DNA of 64,000 bases from an uncultured Pelagibacteraceae bacterium (GCA_902524995.1 CABZFJ010000001.1:124001-188000), one strand, 5' to 3'; positions 27,817 through 37,040 are shown, numbered from the stretch's first letter. Notes: generated by a model from the sequence alone, not told the origin. A program made the numbers and translations.

Positions 27817-28968
27817 ATGAAAAAATTATATATCATATTTTTAAAGTTTTTTCTTATAGTCGTTTTCATCCATCTTAACGCAAAGTCAGATGAAAAAATT
27901 AAAGTTGGTTTGATTGTTCCTCTGTCAGGTGAATATTCATATATTGGTAAATCAATAATTAAATCTACAAGAATGGCATTAAATAAAATTAATGATGACA
28001 GAATATCATTAATACCTAGAGATACTAAAGCAAATCCAATTGACACATTAAGAGTATCAAAAGAATTGCAAAATTCTGGTGTAAAAATAATTATTGGACC
28101 AGTATTTAATGAAAGTAATAAATATTTAGATGAGCTAAATGATTTAACTTTTTTATCTTTTACAAATAAAATAAGGAATAACCCTTCAAATATAATTTCC
28201 GGAGGAGTTAATGCAATTTCTCAGGTAAACACAATTAAAAAATATTTAAATGAAAATAATTTAAAAAATACAATTTTTTTAATTCCCGAAACCGATTACA
28301 AAAAAGAGATCGAAGAAGCTATTAAAAAATCTAATTTGCTTTTAAAAGAAAAATTTATTTATAGTAAGGACCCTACATTACTTACAAAACAAATTGAAGA
28401 TTTAACAAGATATCAACAAAGAAAACAGAACCTAGAAGATGAAATTAAAAGAATTGAAAAATCAAATAGCTTTAATAAAAATAAAAAAATAGATGCACTT
28501 AAAAAAAAGGATACATTAGGTTTCATTAACTTTGACTCAGTAATAATTGCAGATTTTAGTGAAAGTCTTAAAAGTGTAGCTACATCCTTATTGTATACCG
28601 ATGTATCGTCTAAAAGAATTAAGTATATTACATTAAACCAATGGTTTGATGAAAGTTTGTTAAAGGAAACATCATTGCATCCAATTTATTTTCCATCAAT
28701 AAATAGAGAAAACTTTAAAATATTTCAGGATGAGTACTTTAATAATTTTAAAAAAATTCCAAATCAAATTTCTTTTTTGAGCTACGATCTTGTTGGTTTA
28801 GTTTATTATTTATTAATAAATAATGATTTCAAAACTGATGAAAACTTATTTTTTAAAAAAAATAAATTTAAAGGAAAAATAGGTATTTTTGAAATAAATA
28901 GAAAAACAATTACGCATCAATTAAACTTTTATAGTATAGAAGAGAAAAACTTTAAAGAAATTTTCTAA
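27817..28968 (+). CDS. LpoA-like penicillin-binding-protein activator / periplasmic-binding fold protein
   Basis: 383 residues with an N-terminal signal peptide (FFLIVVFIHLNAKS) and a type I periplasmic-binding fold (KIKVGLIVPLSGEYSYIGKSI). It resembles both branched-chain amino-acid binding proteins and the C-terminal domain of LpoA. No transporter genes are nearby, while rsmI sits next door as it does beside lpoA in many Proteobacteria, so a peptidoglycan-synthase activator is favoured. A charged coiled segment (RQQRK-like, about 205-235) interrupts the fold. The N-terminal TPR part of gammaproteobacterial LpoA is lacking. Confidence 0.75.
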   Translation: MKKLYIIFLKFFLIVVFIHLNAKSDEKIKVGLIVPLSGEYSYIGKSIIKSTRMALNKINDDRISLIPRDTKANPIDTLRVSKELQNSGVKIIIGPVFNESNKYLDELNDLTFLSFTNKIRNNPSNIISGGVNAISQVNTIKKYLNENNLKNTIFLIPETDYKKEIEEAIKKSNLLLKEKFIYSKDPTLLTKQIEDLTRYQQRKQNLEDEIKRIEKSNSFNKNKKIDALKKKDTLGFINFDSVIIADFSESLKSVATSLLYTDVSSKRIKYITLNQWFDESLLKETSLHPIYFPSINRENFKIFQDEYFNNFKKIPNQISFLSYDLVGLVYYLLINNDFKTDENLFFKKNKFKGKIGIFEINRKTITHQLNFYSIEEKNFKEIF

Positions 28969-29539
28969 TTTGTTTGAATGCTATTGATCTATGGTCACTC
29001 TTGAATTTTAATTTTTGGCTCATTTGGCCAAAGGTTAATCTTTTATTTTCAGGTATAAATATTGGGTCATAACCAAAACCTTTATCTCCAATTTTTTTTT
29101 TAGAGATTTTTCCATTAATAACTCCTAATGATTGTATAGGAATTTTTTTCAATCCATAAATGGTCAATGCACAAATAAATCTAGCTTTAATTTTTTTTGT
29201 CTTCCAGTTTTTATCTAATTTTGTCAATTTCTTGTAAACCTTTGAGATCGCAAGATTAAAATTACTTTTTTTTCCGCTCCATCTTGCTGAATAGATACCC
29301 GGCTGGTTATTTAGCACTTCAACTTCAAGACCAGAATCATCTGCGATACAAATTTTTTTTGTTTTTTTTGAAAAATACTTAGCTTTTATTAATGAATTTT
29401 TTAGGAAAGTATTACCATTTTCTTTTGGGCTTTTCAGACCATAGTCTTTTGGAGATGTAATTTTATAGTATTTTGGCAGTAAATCTCTAATTTCTTTTAT
29501 TTTTCCTTCATTATTTGAACCAATAACTATTTCTTTCAT
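28952..29539 (-). CDS. rdgB: dITP/XTP pyrophosphatase RdgB (HAM1 family)
   Basis: House-cleaning nucleotidase that removes inosine and xanthosine triphosphates. The core shows VIGSNNEGKIKEI (SNNxxK motif), IADDSGLEVEVLNNQPGIYSARW and GDKGFGYDPIF, all family hallmarks. The track start at 29554 adds MLKKK; I prefer the ATG at 29539 (MKEIVIGSNN), giving 195 residues. It overlaps the convergent LpoA-like gene by 17 bases and is divergent from grpE. Confidence 0.95.
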   Translation of the reverse strand: MKEIVIGSNNEGKIKEIRDLLPKYYKITSPKDYGLKSPKENGNTFLKNSLIKAKYFSKKTKKICIADDSGLEVEVLNNQPGIYSARWSGKKSNFNLAISKVYKKLTKLDKNWKTKKIKARFICALTIYGLKKIPIQSLGVINGKISKKKIGDKGFGYDPIFIPENKRLTFGQMSQKLKFKSDHRSIAFKQIRKFL

Positions 29540-29590
29540 TTTTTTTTTTAACATCTGGAATTTCTCAAATTTCTTACCATATAGATAATA

Positions 29591-30229
29591 ATGGAAAATG
29601 AAGAATTACAAAACAAAGAAAATAATAATTTTAAAGAAGAAAATCCAGAGCTAGATACAGAAAAACAAGTTCAGGAGGAGCCGGAGAAAAAAGAGGTGGA
29701 GGAACAACTTTCCCCTGAAGACGAAATTGCAAATCTTAAAGATAAATTAGCTAGAGCATTTGCTGAGATGGAAAATCAAAGAAGAAGATTTGAAAAAGAA
29801 AAAGATGAGGCTTTTGAATATGGTGGATTTTCATTTGCAAGAGAAACTCTTAATCTTCTAGATAATTTAGAGAGATCAAAACAAACACTCGAAAGTGATG
29901 AAACTATAAAGGATAAAAACGCATTAAAAAAACTGAAAGAACATCTTGATATTATTAACAAAGATATGATTTCAATTTTCAAAAAAAATAATATTGAGCC
30001 AATTAAAGCAATTAACGAAAAACTAGATCCAAATTTACATCAGGCTATGATGGAAGTTGAAGATGATACTAAAGATCAAGGGACAATAGTTCAAGAAATT
30101 CAAAAAGGTTTTATGATGAAGGATAGATTGCTAAGACCTTCATTAGTAGCTGTATCTAAAAAGAAAGTTGAAGAAAAACAGAATATCCAAAAAAACCAAG
30201 AAAATGTGGAAAAAGAGACAAAAAATTAA
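29591..30229 (+). CDS. grpE: Nucleotide exchange factor GrpE
   Basis: Releases ADP from DnaK and may act as a thermosensor. The 212 residues have an acidic, low-complexity N-terminus, a long coiled coil (about 48-120) and the C-terminal beta domain with LDPNLHQAMMEVEDD and QKGFMMKDRLLRPSLVAVSK. It precedes dnaK by 61 bp. hrcA, usually upstream of grpE in Alphaproteobacteria, is missing. Confidence 0.97.
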   Translation: MENEELQNKENNNFKEENPELDTEKQVQEEPEKKEVEEQLSPEDEIANLKDKLARAFAEMENQRRRFEKEKDEAFEYGGFSFARETLNLLDNLERSKQTLESDETIKDKNALKKLKEHLDIINKDMISIFKKNNIEPIKAINEKLDPNLHQAMMEVEDDTKDQGTIVQEIQKGFMMKDRLLRPSLVAVSKKKVEEKQNIQKNQENVEKETKN

Positions 30230-30241
30230 TTATTTAATATG

Positions 30242-30269
30242 GTTGTAGTTGTAAAATTAGCACTTATAT
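30242..30269 (+). promoter_or_regulatory. Possible heat-shock (RpoH-like) promoter before dnaK
   Basis: GTTGTA at 30242-30247 and CACTTATAT at 30261-30269 resemble an alphaproteobacterial sigma-32 promoter (CTTGAA ... CTTATAT-like), though the spacing is short. A purine-rich ribosome site (AGTAGGA) follows before the dnaK ATG. Suggestive only. Confidence 0.3.
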
Positions 30270-30290
30270 GAGCATCAAGTAGGATAAATT

Positions 30291-32213
30291 ATGAGTAAAG
30301 TTATAGGAATAGATTTAGGAACAACAAATTCATGTGTTGCAGTAATGGAGGGAACACAAGCAAAGGTTTTAGAGAATGCAGAGGGAGCAAGAACAACACC
30401 TTCAGTTGTTGCATTTACGGATGAAGGTGAAAAATTAATAGGTCAACCAGCAAAAAGACAAGCTGTCACAAATCCTGAAAATACAATATTTGCAGTTAAA
30501 AGATTAATTGGAAGAAATTTTGATGATCCAACAGTTAAAAAAGATGTAGAGACTGCGCCTTTTAAAATAGTTAATTCCGATAAAGGGGATGCATGGATTG
30601 AAGCAAAAGGCCAAAAATATTCACCATCACAAATATCAGCTTTCACACTACAAAAAATGAAAGAGACAGCTGAGAAATATTTAGGTTCAGAAGTAAAACA
30701 AGCTGTTATTACAGTTCCAGCTTACTTTAATGATGCTCAGAGACAAGCCACTAAAGATGCGGGTAAAATAGCTGGTCTTGAAGTTTTAAGAATTATAAAT
30801 GAACCAACTGCTGCATCTTTAGCATATGGTTTAGATAAAAAAGCTAATAAAAAAATTGCAGTTTATGATTTAGGTGGAGGAACATTTGATGTTTCAATTC
30901 TAGAATTAGGTGATGGTGTATTCGAAGTAAAATCAACTAATGGTGATACATTTTTAGGTGGAGAAGATTTTGATAATGCAATAGTTGATTATCTTTTATC
31001 GGAATTTAAAAAAGAAAATGGTATTGATTTGAAATCTGACAAATTAGCTTTACAAAGACTCAAAGAAGCTGCGGAAAAAGCTAAAATAGAATTATCATCT
31101 GCAACTCAAACTGAAATAAATCTGCCATTTATTACAGCTGATAAAACTGGTCCAAAACATATTAACTTAAAAATGACAAGAGCGAAGCTTGAGGCTTTAG
31201 TTGAAGATCTAATTTCAAGAACTATTCCACCATGTAAAACTGCCTTAAAAGATGCAGGTTTATCTGCAAGCGAGGTAGATGAAATAGTATTAGTCGGTGG
31301 TATGACTAGGATGCCAAAAGTAATAGAAGAAGTAAAAAATTTCTTTGGCAAAGATCCTAACAAATCCGTAAATCCTGATGAAGTTGTTGCTATGGGTGCA
31401 GCGATTCAAGCAGGAGTTTTACAAGGTGATGTAAAAGATGTATTGCTACTAGATGTTACTCCTTTATCTTTAGGAATAGAGACACTAGGAGGCGTATCTA
31501 CAAAATTAATAGATAAAAATACAACAATACCAACCAAAAAAAGCCAAGTATTTTCCACTGCAGAAGATAATCAGCCAGCAGTATCAATTAGAGTTCTTCA
31601 GGGTGAAAGAGAAATGGCTTCGGATAATAAAGTATTAGGAAACTTTGAATTAGTTGGAATAGCTCCTGCACCAAGAGGAGTTCCGCAAATTGAAGTGGCA
31701 TTTGATATAGATGCAAATGGTATTGTAAATGTATCGGCCAAAGACAAAGGAACTGGTAAAGAACAAAAAATTCAAATTCAAGCATCTGGAGGATTAAGCG
31801 ATGAAGAAATTAATCAAATGGTAAAAGATGCAGAATCTAATAAAGAGGAAGATAAAAAGAAAAGAGAAGCTGTTGATGCAAGAAATCAAGCAGATACATT
31901 GATCCACTCAACTGAGAAAAATTTAAAAGAGCACGGAACTAAAGTTTCTGATGCAGATAAAAAAGCTATTGAGGATGCATCGGCAAACCTTAGAAATGCT
32001 CTTAAAGGAACTGATGTTGAAGAAATTAAGAAGAAAACACAAGATTTAGTTCAGGCATCTATGAAGCTAGGTGAAGCAATTTATAAATCACAACAAGGTG
32101 CAAAACCTGAAGATGCTCCAAAAGACGCAAAGAAAGAAGATACAAAAGACGATAACGTTGTTGATGCAGATTTTGAAGAAGTAAAAGACGAGAACAAAGA
32201 AAAAAGCGCCTAA
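30291..32213 (+). CDS. dnaK: Chaperone DnaK (Hsp70)
   Basis: ATP-dependent folding chaperone. Full-length at 640 residues: ATPase domain opening [16 protein letters not shown], with [33 protein letters not shown] and [12 protein letters not shown]; substrate-binding beta domain (about 390-505); helical lid; charged tail ending [12 protein letters not shown]. The grpE-dnaK-dnaJ order places all three parts of the cycle together. Confidence 0.99.
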   Translation: MSKVIGIDLGTTNSCVAVMEGTQAKVLENAEGARTTPSVVAFTDEGEKLIGQPAKRQAVTNPENTIFAVKRLIGRNFDDPTVKKDVETAPFKIVNSDKGDAWIEAKGQKYSPSQISAFTLQKMKETAEKYLGSEVKQAVITVPAYFNDAQRQATKDAGKIAGLEVLRIINEPTAASLAYGLDKKANKKIAVYDLGGGTFDVSILELGDGVFEVKSTNGDTFLGGEDFDNAIVDYLLSEFKKENGIDLKSDKLALQRLKEAAEKAKIELSSATQTEINLPFITADKTGPKHINLKMTRAKLEALVEDLISRTIPPCKTALKDAGLSASEVDEIVLVGGMTRMPKVIEEVKNFFGKDPNKSVNPDEVVAMGAAIQAGVLQGDVKDVLLLDVTPLSLGIETLGGVSTKLIDKNTTIPTKKSQVFSTAEDNQPAVSIRVLQGEREMASDNKVLGNFELVGIAPAPRGVPQIEVAFDIDANGIVNVSAKDKGTGKEQKIQIQASGGLSDEEINQMVKDAESNKEEDKKKREAVDARNQADTLIHSTEKNLKEHGTKVSDADKKAIEDASANLRNALKGTDVEEIKKKTQDLVQASMKLGEAIYKSQQGAKPEDAPKDAKKEDTKDDNVVDADFEEVKDENKEKSA

Positions 32214-32240
32214 TAAACAACTGTTTGTCTATAACACGTT

Positions 32241-33365
32241 ATGGCAAAAAGAGATTATTACGAAGTTTTAGGTGTAAACAAAAGTGCTTCTGCAGATCAA
32301 ATAAAATCAGCTTACAGAAAACTAGCAGTTAAACACCACCCAGATAAAAACAAAGGTGATAAAGCTGCTGAGGAAAAATTTAAAGAAGCATCAGAAGCTT
32401 ACCACGTTCTATCTAATTCTGAGAGAAAGCAAAACTACGATAATTTTGGTCATGCTGCTTTTGAAAATGGAGGAGGTGGTAGAGGTGGATTTGGAAATTT
32501 CGATTTTTCAAATCATTTCTCTGATATTTTTGAAGACTTTTTTGGAGAGGGTTTTGGTGGAGGCCGTAGATCAAGAAGGTCTAATAATAGAGGATCGGAT
32601 TTAAGATATGATTTATCTATATCTTTGGAAGAGGCTTTTTCTGGGAAAAAACAAGATATAAAATTCTCTACATCTGATAAATGTGACACCTGTAGTGGAT
32701 CAGGTTCAAAACCTGGTCATCAGGCTGGGGCATGCTCGATGTGTGGTGGCCATGGTCAAGTAAGATCAAGCCAAGGTTTTTTTACAGTGCAACAAACATG
32801 TCCTCAATGTGCTGGTGCTGGAGAAGAAATTACACATCCTTGCTCTAGTTGTAATGGACAAGGTAAAAAACAAGCTTCAAAAAGATTATCGGTTACTATT
32901 CCAAAAGGTGTGGATGATGGAACCAGAATTAGGCTTTCAGGGAAAGGAGAGGCTGGATCAAAAGGTGGTGGTAGTGGTGATTTATACTTATTTATTAATG
33001 TTCACTCTCATGACTTATTTAAGAGATCAGATGAAAATTTATTTTTTGAATGTCCTGTTTCTATTGCTGATGCAGCTCTTGGTACTTCAATTGAAATTCC
33101 AACAATTGACGGAGGGAAAGCTAAAATTAAAATTCCAGCTGGAACTCAAAGCGGTAAACAATTTAGATTGAGGGGAAAAGGAATGCCTTACATGAGGGGT
33201 AATGATTTTGGAGACCTTTATGTTCAAGTAAACACAGAAGTACCAATATCTCTAAATAAGGAGCAGAAAGAACTATTAGAAAAATTTAGAGAAATTGAAA
33301 ATGAAAAATCTAACCCAAGTATTAAAAAATTCTTTCAAAAGGCTAAAAGCTTCTGGAAAAACTAA
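32241..33365 (+). CDS. dnaJ: Co-chaperone DnaJ (Hsp40)
   Basis: Stimulates DnaK ATPase and delivers substrates. The 374 residues show the J domain with the HPD motif (KHHPDKNKGD, near 33), a Gly/Phe-rich linker (GGGGRGGFGNFDFS), four zinc-binding repeats (CDTCSGSG, CSMCGGHG, CPQCAGAG, CSSCNGQG; about 145-210) and the C-terminal client-binding domains. It lies 27 bp after dnaK. Confidence 0.98.
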   Translation: MAKRDYYEVLGVNKSASADQIKSAYRKLAVKHHPDKNKGDKAAEEKFKEASEAYHVLSNSERKQNYDNFGHAAFENGGGGRGGFGNFDFSNHFSDIFEDFFGEGFGGGRRSRRSNNRGSDLRYDLSISLEEAFSGKKQDIKFSTSDKCDTCSGSGSKPGHQAGACSMCGGHGQVRSSQGFFTVQQTCPQCAGAGEEITHPCSSCNGQGKKQASKRLSVTIPKGVDDGTRIRLSGKGEAGSKGGGSGDLYLFINVHSHDLFKRSDENLFFECPVSIADAALGTSIEIPTIDGGKAKIKIPAGTQSGKQFRLRGKGMPYMRGNDFGDLYVQVNTEVPISLNKEQKELLEKFREIENEKSNPSIKKFFQKAKSFWKN

Positions 33366-33392
33366 TCAATAGTGCTAATCTAAATTATACGA

Positions 33393-34169
33393 ATGGGTAA
33401 AATTAACTTAGCCATAACAGGTTGCATGGGAAGAATGGGCCAACAGCTCATTAAGTCTGCTATTAAAGACAAGTCTACTAAATTGGTTGCTCTCACTGAA
33501 AATAGATCCATTAATAAAAAAATTAGCGGTATTAGACCTGAATTAAATACTGAAAAGGCTCTTGGCAAAGCAAATGTAATAATAGATTTCACAATACCAA
33601 AATGTACATTTGAGGTTTTAAAAATAGCCTCAAAACTAAAAAAAAAAGTAGTAATTGGCACAACAGGTTTTACAAAAAAAGAAGAGGACCTAATAAAGAA
33701 GTTTTCTAAAAAAATTCCAATTTTAAAAGCTGGAAATATGAGTCTTGGTATTAATTTACTTATGTACCTGACCGAAATTACATCTGCATCGCTTGGCAAT
33801 AATTATCTAAGTAAAATTTTTGAAGTACATCACAAACATAAAAAAGATCACCCTTCTGGGACAGCTTTGATGCTTGGAGAGGGAATAGCAGAGGGGAAAA
33901 ATAAAGACTTTTATAAAATGATGGGGAACAAATACTTGAATAAAAAAAAATTTCCCTATGGAAAAAAAATCAATTTCAATTCAATTAGAAAAGGTGAAAT
34001 TATAGGTGAACACGAAGTTACTTTTTCAAGTGGAAAGGAAATTATAACACTAAACCATGAAGCTTTTGATAGAAATTTATATTCTGAGGGAGCAATAACT
34101 GCTGCAAAATGGCTGATAAATAAAAAACCAGGACTTTATTCAATGAGAAATCTTTTGAATTTTAAATAA
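33393..34169 (+). CDS. dapB: 4-hydroxy-tetrahydrodipicolinate reductase
   Basis: Lysine and diaminopimelate pathway enzyme, supplying peptidoglycan precursors. The 258 residues carry the nucleotide loop ITGCMGRMGQQLI and the catalytic motif HHKHKKDHPSGTAL (about 147-160). It follows dnaJ by 27 bp and overlaps nth by one base, as part of the downstream unit of the dnaK operon. Confidence 0.97.
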   Translation: MGKINLAITGCMGRMGQQLIKSAIKDKSTKLVALTENRSINKKISGIRPELNTEKALGKANVIIDFTIPKCTFEVLKIASKLKKKVVIGTTGFTKKEEDLIKKFSKKIPILKAGNMSLGINLLMYLTEITSASLGNNYLSKIFEVHHKHKKDHPSGTALMLGEGIAEGKNKDFYKMMGNKYLNKKKFPYGKKINFNSIRKGEIIGEHEVTFSSGKEIITLNHEAFDRNLYSEGAITAAKWLINKKPGLYSMRNLLNFK

Positions 34170-34822
34170 TGAATGAAGAACAAAGAGCCAAAATAGTTTT
34201 AAAGATACTGAATAAAACTTATCCAACAACACCTATACCTTTAAAACATAGAAATATATTCACTCTACTAATATCTGTTTTGCTTTCTGCTCAATGCACA
34301 GATGTGAATGTTAATAATGTTACAAAGAATATTTATCCAAAATACAATAAACCTGAGCATTTTGTTAAGCTAGGAAGAAAAAAAATAGAAAAGTTAATCA
34401 GAAGCATTGGAATTTTTAGAGTTAAAGCAAAGAGTGTTTATACTTTGTCAAAGACTTTAGTTGAAAAATACAATGGTAGAGTTCCAAAAACATTTGAGGA
34501 GTTAGAGGAGTTACCTGGGGTAGGACATAAAACAGCAAGTGTAGTTATGTCCCAAGGTTTTGGGTATCCAGCATTTCCAATAGATACTCATATACATAGA
34601 CTTGCTCAAAGATGGGGTTTAACTAATGGAAAAAATGTTGTTCAAACAGAAGAAGATTTGAAGCGTTTATTTCCAAAAAAATATTGGAATAAACTCCATC
34701 TTCAGATAATTTATTATGGTAGAGAATATTGCAAAGCAAGAGAGTGTTACGGTATTTCTTGTAAAATTTGTGCTTCTTGTTATCCTAAAAGAAAAAAACC
34801 AATTAAAACAAAAAAAGCATAA
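34169..34822 (+). CDS. nth: Endonuclease III (DNA glycosylase/AP lyase)
   Basis: Base-excision repair enzyme for oxidised pyrimidines. The 217 residues show the helix-hairpin-helix ELPGVGHKTASVV with the catalytic Lys and PIDTHIHRLAQRWGL with the catalytic Asp. The C-terminal cluster region reads CKARECYGISCKICASC. Its cysteines are spaced C-x4-C-x4-C-x2-C-x2-C instead of the usual C-x6-C-x2-C-x5-C, so which four bind the [4Fe-4S] cluster is unclear. Overlaps the dapB stop. Confidence 0.96.
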   Translation: MNEEQRAKIVLKILNKTYPTTPIPLKHRNIFTLLISVLLSAQCTDVNVNNVTKNIYPKYNKPEHFVKLGRKKIEKLIRSIGIFRVKAKSVYTLSKTLVEKYNGRVPKTFEELEELPGVGHKTASVVMSQGFGYPAFPIDTHIHRLAQRWGLTNGKNVVQTEEDLKRLFPKKYWNKLHLQIIYYGREYCKARECYGISCKICASCYPKRKKPIKTKKA

Positions 34823-34823
34823 C

Positions 34824-35753
34824 ATGAAAATTTTAGGGATAGGAAATGCAATCGTAGATGTAATTTGTAAAGTTGATGAAAACTTCATAAATCAAAATAA
34901 CTTAACAAAAGGCACGATGAAGCTTATTTTTGATGACAAGGAATTTAAATCAATGTTGTCACATTTAAAAATTGAAAAAACTATTTCTGGTGGTTCGGTA
35001 GCAAATTCAATTGTTGGATTATCTCAACTTGGAAACAAGACTGGTTTTATTGGAAAAGTGAGTGATGATGAACTAGGTAGCAAATATGAAGATGGTTTAA
35101 AATCAGAAAATGTTGAATATTTTTATACGAAGAAGAAAGAAGAATTACCAACTGGAACATGTTTAATTTTAGTAACTCCAGACTCAGAGAGAACAATGTG
35201 CACATTTCTAGGAACAGCGGGAAAAATTAATGAAAACGATGTAGATGCTAACATTGTTAAGAACTCTGAAATGATATTTTTAGAGGGTTACTTGTGGGAC
35301 GAAGGTGATCCAAAAAAAGCATTTGAAAAAGCTATTAAAAACTCAAAAAGAGTTGCTATGTCCCTGTCAGATCAATTTTGTGTGGATAGACATAAACCAC
35401 ATTTTTTAGATCTAGTTAAAAATAAGTTAGATATTACATTTGCGAATGAACAAGAAATAATGTCATTGATTGATGCTAGAGATTTCAGTGATGTGATTAA
35501 TTTTGGAAAAAATTTGAAAAAACTACTTATAATAACTAGAGGAGAAAAAGGCGCTGTATCAATCAACGGGGATGAAGTCATTGAGAACGGAATTGAAAAA
35601 AATTTGAATATTAAAGATCTTACGGGTGCTGGAGATTTATTTGCTGCAGGTTTTTTACATGGGAATTTAAATAATTTGGGTACCCAAGAAAGTCTTAATA
35701 AAGGGAGAGAAATGTCATCAAAAATAATTCAACAGATAGGAGCAAGATTATAA
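34824..35753 (+). CDS. PfkB-family carbohydrate/nucleoside kinase (adenosine kinase-like)
   Basis: Ribokinase-fold kinase of 309 residues when started at the ATG at 34824 (MKILGIGNAIVDV), 2 bp after nth. The track start at 34716 adds 36 residues read inside nth and is rejected. Motifs are SGGSVANSIVGLSQLG near 60-75 and the catalytic DLTGAGDLFAAGFLHGN near the C-terminus. Alphaproteobacterial homologues are often named adenosine kinase; the true substrate (adenosine, ribose or another sugar) cannot be fixed from sequence. Confidence 0.88.
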   Translation: MKILGIGNAIVDVICKVDENFINQNNLTKGTMKLIFDDKEFKSMLSHLKIEKTISGGSVANSIVGLSQLGNKTGFIGKVSDDELGSKYEDGLKSENVEYFYTKKKEELPTGTCLILVTPDSERTMCTFLGTAGKINENDVDANIVKNSEMIFLEGYLWDEGDPKKAFEKAIKNSKRVAMSLSDQFCVDRHKPHFLDLVKNKLDITFANEQEIMSLIDARDFSDVINFGKNLKKLLIITRGEKGAVSINGDEVIENGIEKNLNIKDLTGAGDLFAAGFLHGNLNNLGTQESLNKGREMSSKIIQQIGARL

Positions 35754-35755
35754 TT

Positions 35756-36367
35756 ATGAACCTTGATGGAAAAAAAGTCTTAAAATATTTTCCACAACCA
35801 ATTTTTCAATACAAAGTTAAAAACTATAAAACCCACAACGAAGATTTATCAAAATACATATATTATCTTTATGAAAATGACAAAGAAGGTTTGGCAAGAT
35901 CAAACCGAGGAGGATGGCACTCAAAACCATTTAATTTAAAAGAAAAGGATAAACCTCCATTTAATTTTTTTATGGAAATTCAATCATATGTAGCAGATAC
36001 ATTTAAAGAATATGGATGGAGATATTCACCTGGTAAAGTAAGTTTAACAGAGATGTGGGCAATAATTAATAAAAAAAACAATTTTAATTTAGAACATACA
36101 CATCCAAATAATTATTTAAGTGCTGCATACTATGTAAAGGCGCCTGAAAATTGTGGATCATTTATAGTTACAAACCCAAATTCAGTTGCGAGAGAAAGAA
36201 TACCAGTAAGTGATAATAAAACTCAGTTCAACCAAAATATTGTACACATAAAACCTGAAGAAGGAGATTTATTACTGTTTCCAGCTTACTTGCCTCATTC
36301 TGTCGGTATGAACCTGTCGGATAAAGACCGAATTGTAATTAGCTTTAATATAGATATTTTAAAATAG
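35756..36367 (+). CDS. Putative 2OG-Fe(II) oxygenase, TIGR02466-like
   Basis: 203 residues with a jelly-roll dioxygenase look: LEHTHPNNYLSAAYYVKAP supplies the first metal ligands, and LLLFPAYLPHSVGMN the distal His, followed by Arg in DRIVISFNI for 2-oxoglutarate binding. It resembles the TIGR02466 group of uncharacterised proteins, frequent in marine bacteria and phages. It starts 2 bp after the kinase gene, so it is probably co-transcribed. The substrate is unknown. Confidence 0.75.
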   Translation: MNLDGKKVLKYFPQPIFQYKVKNYKTHNEDLSKYIYYLYENDKEGLARSNRGGWHSKPFNLKEKDKPPFNFFMEIQSYVADTFKEYGWRYSPGKVSLTEMWAIINKKNNFNLEHTHPNNYLSAAYYVKAPENCGSFIVTNPNSVARERIPVSDNKTQFNQNIVHIKPEEGDLLLFPAYLPHSVGMNLSDKDRIVISFNIDILK

Positions 36368-36368
36368 T

Positions 36369-36476
36369 CTATTTTTTCTTTCTTTTAAAACTTCCTTTTC
36401 CTTTTTTAGGTTTGATTACTTTTGGCTTATATTTTTTTGAAAAGAGATCTTTTGCAATATAATTTTTTTTTTTCAA
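36369..36476 (-). CDS. arfA: ArfA-like alternative ribosome-rescue factor, 35 residues
   Basis: Too short for the ORF track. A minus-strand frame from a TTG at 36476 encodes 35 very basic residues with IAKDLFSKKYKPKV followed by KPKKGKGSFKRKKK. This matches the ArfA core of E. coli, where [23 protein letters not shown] recruits release factor 2 to stalled ribosomes. The TTG overlaps the TGA stop of the upstream regulator (TTGA), which suggests translational coupling, and the gene ends 1 bp from the convergent oxygenase stop. A lysine-rich peptide could arise by chance in AT-rich DNA, but the LF...KKGKGS pattern is specific. Confidence 0.65.
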   Translation of the reverse strand: MKKKNYIAKDLFSKKYKPKVIKPKKGKGSFKRKKK

Positions 36477-37027
36477 AATATAAAATAACCTTTTTTTGAA
36501 CTGACAATAAAATTGTTATCTTTAAATTGCTTAAGTATCTTTTTTCTCAACCTATAAACATGTGTTTCAACAGTATGAGTTTCTAATTTTGATTTATGAC
36601 CCCAGACTTCTGACTGTAATTCCTCTATTTTAATGGCTTTTTTTGATTTATTTAGAAAAGAAATAATTGCTGTTTCTTTTTCAGTAAGTACAAGAGATTT
36701 TTCATTGATAGAAATATTTCTCGTATTAAGATTTAGTATATATTTTCCTATTTTAATATTTTTTTGTAATTCTATTTTTGTTTTTAGAAATTTGATATTT
36801 AATTGATCTAATAGTTTATTTAACTCAATAGGTGTTTGACTTATTTTTATTTGATTTTGAATATTTAAATCAGATTTTGATATCACAAGATTATTTGCTT
36901 TGTTAGCAGTATTATTTAAATCCTTTCTCGAAATTTTTTTAATATTAAAATTTAAGATATCCTTTAACTCATATAAAATATCATATAAAATATTATAATC
37001 ATAAACTAATAAATTTTGTTTATTCAT
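36473..37027 (-). CDS. OmpR/PhoB-type DNA-binding regulator with degenerate receiver
   Basis: From the ATG at 37027 (MNKQNLLVYDYN) this is 184 residues; the track start at 37147 reads back through the divergent gene. The C-terminal half (about 90-184) is a winged helix: LTEKETAIISFL, EELQSEVWG and HTVETHVYRLRKKI are the PhoB/OmpR hallmarks, ending SSKKGYFIF. The N-terminal ~80 residues are the size of a reduced receiver but have no DD pair or phospho-acceptor Asp context that I can see, so phosphorylation is unlikely. Divergent from the L,D-transpeptidase; target genes unknown. Confidence 0.8.
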   Translation of the reverse strand: MNKQNLLVYDYNILYDILYELKDILNFNIKKISRKDLNNTANKANNLVISKSDLNIQNQIKISQTPIELNKLLDQLNIKFLKTKIELQKNIKIGKYILNLNTRNISINEKSLVLTEKETAIISFLNKSKKAIKIEELQSEVWGHKSKLETHTVETHVYRLRKKILKQFKDNNFIVSSKKGYFIF

Positions 37028-37040
37028 AAGACTTGAGAAT

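Noticed and set aside
28450-28520. Coiled-coil segment of the LpoA-like protein as a separate domain or fusion
   Set aside because: It is an in-frame charged insertion within one periplasmic-binding fold; no second domain signature is present.
30255-30285. CIRCE element (HrcA operator) before dnaK
   Set aside because: TTAGCACTT resembles the left half, but the right half GAGTGCTAA at 9-bp spacing is absent; GAGCATCAA is too close and mismatched.
32356-33171. Leucine/lysine-rich shadow ORFs in dnaJ and similar long antisense ORFs in pnp, infB, nusA, maeB and dnaK
   Set aside because: They lie in other frames of strongly conserved genes, have no recognisable domains and are expected where codon bias leaves antisense frames open.
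34716-34823. 36-residue N-terminal extension of the PfkB kinase in the ORF track
   Set aside because: It is read inside nth in another frame; the family start MKILGIGNAIVD follows immediately at an ATG 2 bp after the nth stop.
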